From assembly GCA_907164885.2 (NCBI GenBank), contig OU015500.1, positions 56,000,159 through 56,064,158 on the forward strand: a stretch of 64,000 nt of DNA, in the 5' to 3' direction. The notes under the pieces are model-generated. The model worked only from the letters and a program-made list of their open reading frames with translations. It was not told where the DNA came from and made no database searches. This DNA is from Dolomedes plantarius (taxonomy: Eukaryota > Arthropoda > Arachnida > Araneae > Dolomedidae). Each line of letters begins with the position of its first letter. Positions within the stretch are counted from its first letter, which is position 1. The position numbers were made by a program, and so were the translations under genes. Positions 57,685 through 64,000 of this stretch are shown in pieces.

Positions 57685-58462
57685 CACTGCTGGCCACCCA
57701 AATTGCAACACCAAGAAAGACAAGAGATATCACAACAAAATTTATTTTGTAGACATCATGTTGACCAAGTATCAAATGATTAAATTTATAGACTTCTGTG
57801 AAGTGTGGTTCCTGACAAAATCAGTAGCCAGAGTAGCCGCCATAATTGGAGATCACCGCTGCCACGCAGATCGGCATTGATTCAAAGAGACTTTGGATGA
57901 GTTCTTGCGGTACAGCAGACCAAGCAGTTTCCACACGTTGCCAAAGTTGATCTGTTGTGGCAGCTGAGGATGGAATCTGGGTCAATCGTAGGGCAGCCAT
58001 GGACCACATGTTTTCTATCGGCGAAAGATCCGGAGAGCGAGGCAGCCAGGGAAGCAATTCAATCTGGCGATTGACGAAGAACCGTTGGACAATGCGTGCC
58101 ACGTGTGGTAAGCGCATTATCCTGTTGAAATATGGCTGTGGGCATCCACAATCTCGGTAGGCCACTATCCTGCCTCTGTCGAACTGGGATACTTGATCGA
58201 AAGATGATCGCTGTTTTCGACGAGGCATAATTGATCGTTTTTTTTTTGAAAAAACCACAAGAAAAACACAATTGCCGAACTTGAAATCGTCGAAATCTCC
58301 AAGCCTTAAATAGCGCTTTCAAGTGGCGCCACGGGCGCGCGCGATGTGCGTCTGCGCTGAAATTCTAATCATTTGCATATCTCACCTCCGCTAATGCATA
58401 ATGTAAATTAATGTTATTAGCATGTTTCCTTCAGGGTGTTGCATTTACAGTGGCCAGCAGTG
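57685..58462 (-). mobile_element. Tc1-family deletion derivative
   Basis: CACTGCTGGCCACCCAAATT at the left and its inverse (TGGCCAGCAGTG) at the right, with GCAACACC also mirrored. TA duplications lie at 57683-57684 and 58463-58464. It is 778 bp, about half of a complete Tc1, because the middle of the transposase gene is missing. Both flanks are TA tracts. Confidence 0.9.
57821..58229 (-). pseudogene. Tc1 transposase, N-terminus fused to C-terminus
   Basis: ATG 58229 reads MPRRKQRSSFDQVSQFDRGR, then IVAYRDCG. Sequence then jumps, past the DNA-binding and first catalytic regions, to the second catalytic area, which is frame-disturbed (one frame reads IFQQDNAL; another reads LPHVARIVQRFF). After that come LPRSPDLSPIENMW with the third acidic residue and a C-terminal tail ending NYGGYSGY. 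The internal deletion removes about 150 residues including the first catalytic Asp. Not functional. Confidence 0.8.

Positions 58463-58554
<92 letters not shown>
58463..58554. repeat. (TA)n microsatellite
   Basis: Between the Tc1 derivative and the mariner element. Confidence 0.95.
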
Positions 58555-58558
<4 letters not shown>

Positions 58559-59845
58559 GACTGTTCGCACATTCTTTAGACGATTTTGGTAAGCGGTAAT
58601 AAAAAATCTTTGCTGCAAAAGAAATAATTGCAATTGTACTATGTTTTTAAAAGTCAAAATTATAATCTGCGGCTTGAAAGTTTTTGTTTTTATTCTAGAT
58701 GGCGTTTTTAACAAAGCAGTGGTTCGAACGCAACATTTATGCTCTTTCCGAATAGAAATATGCATACTCCGTTATCCAAAAACGATGTGAGAGTCATGGT
58801 TTTATGATATCTAAAGCGTCGATAGGAAATATCGTCAACAAGAAAGGAATAAAACGTCAAATTGGAGCCTAAAGTGGGAGAAAAATTCCAAACAAGTATC
58901 CAAGGAAAAAACGGACATCTTCGACTATTGCAAAGGTACGCTGTTTAATGTTAAAAAAAATCCCCCTAGTCAAAGGACAGTTGCAAAATCATTAAATTGC
59001 TCGGTGTACACTGTAAAGAAAATGATAAACGTTGATTTAAATCTTAAAGCGAAAAAACCCAATATGCATCGTCTTCTTCCAAATCATATCGCTGAACGCA
59101 GGACACGCTGCAGAATTCTATATGAGAAACCCTTATCCAAACAAAATTGGAAAACAATTGTCACAATAGATGAATCCTGGGTGTATTTAAATGATTGCAA
59201 CAAAAAAGAGCCATTTATTATCATAAAAGGGGAGAAAAAAATTTAAGTACATGGTTCTAAGAATCGAAAGAAAGTTTTTCTAAGGGATTCATGATTGTTG
59301 CTGGTTTTTCTTATAATGGCAAGTTAAAAATAAAGAGAGTGGAAAAAAATGTCAAGATTAATTCCAAATACTATCAGGAACATATTTTATCGCCAATTTT
59401 TCTGAATAAAACACCATCGGTTTACCCACAGTGCCATCAATCTGTGACACTCCATCAGGACAAAGCTAGCAGTCACACATCAAAATCCACTGTAAATTTC
59501 CTAAAAGAAATGGAACAAAAAACTGGTATCAAGCCATACCCTTGACTGATATCCCTACTAAATCTCCCGATGTATCACCTCTGGATATTTGTGCTTTCGG
59601 ACTTTTAAAATCTGCATTATCCAAACGTCGTCCCAAAACCCTTACAGGACTCTGGAAAGCTGTTCAGGAGGAATGGGATAGAATACCTCTTCTGACACTT
59701 CAAAATGCATTATTATCCTGGAAATTGCGGTGTCGAAAGATAGTTCAGAATAAGGGATGTGAAATAGAACATTTAAAACACAAGAATTTTATGTAATTTA
59801 GTTTTGTGAATACAATATACATCGTCTAAAAAATGTGTGAACAGC

Positions 59846-59850
<5 letters not shown>
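58555..59850 (+). mobile_element. Mariner-family transposon, decayed
   Basis: CAGAGACTGTTCGCACATTC with TTTAGACGAT at the left; the right end is the inverse (ATCGTCTAAAAAATGTGTGA and ACAGCTTCTG). TA at 58553-58554 and 59851-59852. It is 1296 bp, normal for mariner. It carries one frameshifted transposase. The solo terminus at 6001 belongs to the same or a close family. Confidence 0.85.
58699..59796 (+). pseudogene. Mariner-type transposase pseudogene
   Basis: ATG 58699 (MAFLTKQWFERNIYALSE, then stop). The frame recovers with a helix-turn-helix (SKASIGNIVNKKGIKRQ) and, from about 58975, SLNCSVYTVKKMINVDL. First catalytic Asp in VTIDESWVYL; stop at 59244-59246. Next frame 59291-59545 has the second Asp in LHQDKASSHTS. 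A shift near 59540 leads to 59542-59796 with the third Asp in SPDVSPLDICAFGLLKS, ending at 59794-59796. All three Asp positions remain, but at least three stops or shifts break the gene. Confidence 0.8.
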
Positions 59851-59906
<56 letters not shown>

Positions 59907-59930
59907 TGTGTGTGTTTGTTTGTTTGTTTG
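59851..59930. repeat. (TA)n(TG)n(TTTG)n microsatellite
   Basis: Compound simple repeat from the mariner right end towards the inverted Helitron. Confidence 0.9.
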
Positions 59931-59976
59931 TTGGAGTATTGAGAGAGAGAAAAACGAATGTTGATTTATAGTTACA

Positions 59977-61511
59977 CTAGCGGCCCGTCCCGACTTTGTC
60001 CGGGTTGAACAATTATCTATCTTAAATAGATATTAGCTAGGTATAATTTATTTTAAAGCTGCATGGTGTACCTTATTTTCTTTCTTCGGAGGTTTTAAAA
60101 TAAACTGATTCTTCGCATTTCCTGACTTATAGAGACCAACATATGATTGTCCATGAGTAAAGCAATCTTCCAATAAGTCAAGTCCAATATATATTTGTAT
60201 GTTTGACATTGGGATTTGTTGATGGTATTTGCAAAAGAATTTTTTATTGGAAACTGTAACGTCAGGCACTGAATTGTATCCGGGGGTCACCCGCATGCCA
60301 ATTTTGATACGATTCGACCCCATACCCTAATCGCTACAGAGTCCACACAAAAAAAAACACGAAAAAAACACCCAAAATGGGACAAAAAATTTAATAACTT
60401 TTTATAAATTAAAAATAAAAAAATCCGGCTACGTCAGGCACTGAATCGTTTCACTCGCGTGCCGATTTTAGTACAATTCCCCATAGTCTCGCTGTCAGCG
60501 AGGACATTCGCGGAAGCTGTCGAAATAAGCAACTTTTAGGGGCAAAATTATACTAGTCATATACTTTAAATAAATAACTTTCAATCAACTGTCAACATCA
60601 AACAAATAACTTTCAAATCATATACTTTCAAGTTACTTAAAAAAATTCCGGGGCCCGATTTTCAAAAAATAATATGCCTATGTTTTAATCTGAACTATCA
60701 ACTATATATATACAAATTATCTGCTCAATTGAAGTAATACTTTTTCACTTATAAAGGAACAAACACAAGCCTATTCGAAATAATCAATAAATTTTACAGT
60801 TTCAATGAACCACACTGATTTTTGAATTAAGTTCAATAATTCAAGTTCGATTTACACAAATTGTGCATAAAATTGTACATAAATTCAAAAACATAAAGTT
60901 TATAAGTTAAATAAAGTTCTGTAATATTATACCAATAAATTTGAGAATAAATTTGAACCAATAAATTTTAACCAATAAATTTGAATAACAGTTGATAGCC
61001 AATAAATTGTAAGTCTTTTTTTACCTTAAATGTTCAGTAAAAAGCGTAGTTCCAAATGTAATTTTCTTCAATAAACACTTACACTTTGCCAATTTCAAAG
61101 ATCCTTTTTCTATTTACCAATACTTTCTCCACTTGAATCTTTAAAATGTTAAATATTTTACTGATATTAAATTAAAATGTAGTTTGTTATGTTGCTATGG
61201 TTACTTGACTATGGTTGACAAAGAAAATTCAAATGTTAAATATTTTCCTGATAATAAATGAAAATATCGTTTAATGTGTTGCTATGGTTAGTTGACTATG
61301 GTTGACAAAGTAAAAGTTGTAAAAGTGAAACATCAGCTCAATATTTAGGCCCCTAACTTTATTTCTACTGATCAAATATACATAATATATAGCCTATGTC
61401 CATCTGGAATAATGCACCTTTCAAATAGTGAAAGAATTTTTCAAATAGGTGCAGTGGTTCCAGAGATTACAATCCACATACAAAATCCGCTCTCTCTCTT
61501 TATATATTAGA
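59977..61511 (-). mobile_element. Helitron family 1, non-autonomous copy with both ends
   Basis: On the minus strand it starts TCTAATATATAAAG at 61511 and ends with a hairpin (CCCGGACAAAGTCGGG), GGGCCG and CTAG at 59977-59980, followed by T. That is the TC...CTAG, hairpin-near-3'-end structure of Helitrons, with no inverted repeats or target duplication. It is 1535 bp and encodes only a helicase tail. The same family is present, truncated, at 56683-57631 in the opposite orientation. Confidence 0.8.
60048..60323 (-). pseudogene. Helitron helicase C-terminus remnant
   Basis: A 91-codon frame holds YIGLDLLEDCFTHGQSYVGL, then KSGNAKNQFILKPP, the conserved end of the Helitron Pif1-type helicase. 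The SQGQT motif just before it is lost to a frame change. Upstream, a CpG-containing run (GGGGTCACCCGCATGCC, near 60284-60300) matches the sequence around 57440-57460 in the other copy. Only the domain end is kept, so it has no activity. Confidence 0.75.
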
Positions 61512-62282
61512 TAATACTGCTAAAACTGGACCAGCTTTAATATTAACAGGAAATAACAATGTCTTCAATGAAATTATGCAATTTGCAAAAAAGATATGAT
61601 GAGTTCTTTTTGTTTTGATCCTCACTTCTAATGTGTCCATAGCTTTAGATTTCCGCAAATTAGAAATCGTTGTTACTCCATTACTCTACATAATTACTCC
61701 ACAAATGAATCGCTAAGTTTCTTGGAAAATGGAAGGTCGTCTGGCCGCACTTATAAGTGGTTTCCATTTGACAAATTAGCTGTTTAGTACCAAACCTTTA
61801 ATTTAGAACTGCTTTGCCCGTGGAAACGCCATTTCCTCCATCAAGTATTGCTTAAAGTTCTTTTGTCTGATTATCACGATTCGAATCCTCTAAGTGATTT
61901 AGGAATAAAGCTACGATTTTAAAAGATTTCTTTTTCTGGTCCCATTAATACGTTTTAAATATTCATTCCTAATTTATTTTTCTCCTGTCGTACTCATTGT
62001 TAATCATTCGTTTACACTCATTGTTAATCATTCGATGGTTTTTCGGAGTTTACTAATAAGGTAGACATCTTTCAGCCGCATTTCAATACTGAACAGTCGG
62101 CTTTGTTACCTCCTGTCCTCAAAATAATTAAAGAATAATTTTTCTCTCGGGAAACTCATTCAGATTTTTCTCTAAACTCTGACACCAACATCTAGATGAT
62201 GTACTTTAGCAAATGATAAATTATATTCCCTCTACATATAATGAAAACCATTATTTCATAATAACTGCATACTCAGTGCTAG
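61512..62282. other. Intergenic, no gene seen
   Basis: Between two Helitrons. No supported gene. A short tandem duplication (CTCATTGTTAATCATTCG, twice near 61994-62032) is visible. Confidence 0.45.
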
Positions 62283-63100
62283 TCTATATATATAAAACAG
62301 TTCCGTAATTGATTGACTGACTGTCATATAACGCAAAGACCAAACCGCTGGAATTAAGGGCTGAAATTTTGCATGGCGATTCTTCTTATAGTGTAGGAAA
62401 GATTAGGTCTCTAAGAAAGATTTTTGAAAACTTCTCATTAGATTTTGTAAAATTAAAATTTTTAAGCTATTTTTGTAACATTGTTTAAAGTTTTCATTTA
62501 AAACTATAATCTAAGGGTTATTAAATTTATATCACTAGAAAGATCATAAAAAGTCCTTTAAAATGAAATCTTTTTCGAACCTTTACCTCCATTTTCTGAT
62601 ATTTTGGTGAATTTTTAAATATTAATTTTTAGAATTTAATTTACTAAATGCTGATCACGTGGTTTCTTTTTCTTATTGTGATACTTTTAATTAACTTTGC
62701 GTCACGTGCATAAAAACGGAATAAATCGACAAAAAATTAAAATACGGTAAAAGATAAAATTTTACCTCTAGACTAAGGGTTTGTTCACATAGGAGTCTCG
62801 TAGCGAAAGCGTAAAAGAAAAGATGGTGCTGATAGGAAAATAAACCAATTATAGGCGTTAAAAATTTCGTTGCTAATCGTTTGGAGGTTTGTCATTGGTT
62901 AAATATATTTCAATACTTTAGCGCTTCCGCTACCGGACTCCTATGTGAACAGGCCCTAATTGAGATGGACATTTTTACAGAATTTAATTCAAATTCGTAT
63001 GTTTTATGGGTTTTAAACATACAAATTAATTGCATGCATTGACCGTTGCATTTAATTTGAATATTTTCTTCTACATTATTTTGTCTATAACAATATCCGT
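62283..63100 (+). mobile_element. Helitron family 2, 3'-truncated copy
   Basis: Starts TCTATATATATAAAACAG, then ATTGACTGACTG and AGACCAAACCGCTGGA, matching the 5' part of the copy at 29085-29919. Homology continues through the CACGTGG region and a stretch like the 59-bp repeat unit (GCATTGACCGTTG). No 3' hairpin or CTAG end is seen before the TA tract at 63120. A small MITE is inserted inside. Confidence 0.7.
62777..62956. mobile_element. Harbinger-like MITE, 180 bp
   Basis: GGGTTTGTTCACATAGGAGT at the left and ACTCCTATGTGAACAGGCCC at the right form terminal inverted repeats of about 40 bp (extending into the TAGCG-AAGCG region). TAA lies exactly outside both ends (62774-62776, 62957-62959). 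The 3-bp TAA duplication and G/C-run termini fit PIF/Harbinger. Non-coding. It is nested in a Helitron copy. Confidence 0.8.
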
Positions 63101-63117
63101 TAAGATATCTTTATGAA

Positions 63118-63119
<2 letters not shown>

Positions 63120-63164
<45 letters not shown>
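63120..63164. repeat. (TA)n microsatellite
   Basis: TA tract separating the Helitron copy from the putative LTR. Confidence 0.95.
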
Positions 63165-63167
<3 letters not shown>

Positions 63168-64000
63168 AATAAGCGGGATGTGAATAAGCGTTATCTCTAG
63201 ACCGCTATCTAAATTGGAAATTACCATCCAGCCGAAACTGTCAGGTACAAATTTACGGTTCCGACGCTTCGAGGCACCAGAGAAAGGCGTTGTACAGAAC
63301 AACAATACAACGTCATAAAACATCGAAAATTGAAGAATCAGATATAAATCTGATGTCAAAGGTCGAGGAGCGGGGAACTGACCGATGAGAAAATATGCCA
63401 GACACAGACAGGCGTCGGAGTTAATTAAAATACACCGGAACATTTAAGATGCGGCCAATGCGATGAGGGGGACCTGGAAGATGACCTACAAACAAGGTGG
63501 CCCGTCCCTTATCCCAATAAAAGGGTGGTGCGAGCGAATGAAAAGTCAAGAAGGCCACAGCCAATAAAAAAAAGGGAAATATATATACGGGTGTTGGAGC
63601 GTTTCGAAGAGAGCCCTTATTAAAATAATGACAGGAAATTAAGCTGCAACAGGGAAGACAAGAGAACCCCTTATTACGAAAAGAATGACGAATACCCTAA
63701 GCTAATACAGGGCCGATGAGAATCCAAAGGATACGAAATTGAATGTCAGGCCCGATCTCCTTACGAAAAAGAAACAAAAAACAACGGAATAAGCTACTAC
63801 AAGACAGAGAAGAGAAACCAGTGACGACGTGAAATTGATTGCCCAGCGAAGGTCCGCAAACTGCGACAAAGTGAAGTATAAATAAAGAGCCGAATCAACT
63901 AGTGCTACTAGGCCGCTACCTGAAAGAAAGTGTACGCATCCTCTTATAGCGGTTTGAACGCGCAGACGACCGTCGACCAGTGCTGACCGACCCGCAGATC
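63165..64000 (+). repeat. Possible 5' LTR or promoter-rich repeat, cut by window end
   Basis: Starts TGTAATAAGCGGGATG directly at a TA tract. Composition is clearly less AT-rich than the surroundings. It has no long plus-strand frame but has promoter-like words: CCAATAAAA (63504-63512), AGCCAATAAA (63560-63569) and a good TATA box TATAAATA (63877-63884), followed by a GC-rich end. This resembles an LTR with promoter and leader, but no second copy, TSD or primer site is in view. It could also be a satellite or another repeat. Confidence 0.35.

Overview
The window is animal nuclear DNA, almost certainly arthropod. It is AT-rich and full of long (TA)n tracts. Nearly every recognisable gene belongs to a mobile element: Tc1/mariner, pogo/Tigger, piggyBac, PIF/Harbinger, Helitron, BEL/Pao, Ty3/Gypsy and tRNA-derived SINEs. 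From memory, the Tc1 transposase at 14.8-15.8 kb resembles copies common in orb-weaving spider genomes, so a chelicerate (spider) is my best guess. That is inference, because Tc1 elements also move between species. I found no convincing host gene with exon structure and no CRISPR, operon or functional RNA gene.

Layout. 0.2-1.7 kb: broken Tc1 on the minus strand. 2.3-2.5 kb: tRNA-derived SINE. 2.9-4.2 kb: PIF/Harbinger element with a TAA target duplication and a related, unoccupied copy of its target at 5.5 kb. 6.6-12.6 kb: a minus-strand KRBA2-like integrase pseudogene, cut in two by an LTR element that carries only gag, which is itself cut by a piggyBac element (three levels of nesting). 13.1-15.9 kb: two Tc1 copies almost end to end in one TA tract. 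18.1-24.3 kb: a structurally complete BEL/Pao retrotransposon with identical 429-bp LTRs, a CCAGG target duplication and one open 1728-codon polyprotein, the one element that looks recently active. 24.5-25.15 kb: SINE-like sequence and a tandem duplication. 25.2-32.2 kb: mostly featureless apart from a non-autonomous Helitron (29.1-29.9 kb). 32.2-34.3 kb: fold-back repeats and a deleted Tigger element. 35.3-41.2 kb: decayed minus-strand Gypsy element. 42.5-43.4 kb: deleted mariner of a DUF4817-type family. 43.4-44.9 kb: pogo-like remnant with a SINE inserted at an exact 8-bp duplication. 47.2-48.5 kb: pseudogene of a multi-copy protein family I cannot name. 54.1-56.6 kb: nearly complete long-TIR mariner of the DUF4817-type family. 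56.7-61.5 kb: two Helitrons facing each other by their 3' ends with a Tc1 and a mariner between them, all separated by TA tracts. 62.3-63.1 kb: a second Helitron family with a small Harbinger-like MITE inside. 63.2-64 kb: a possible 5' LTR running off the window.

The genes here do not form a pathway. They record successive transposition, with young elements inside old ones and non-autonomous deletion derivatives dependent on relatives elsewhere. The strongest signals are the triple nest that splits the KRBA2-like gene, the intact BEL element, the filled/empty Harbinger site pair, and the repeated coincidence of TA microsatellites with element ends. Family names come from motifs and remembered family patterns; no database search was run.
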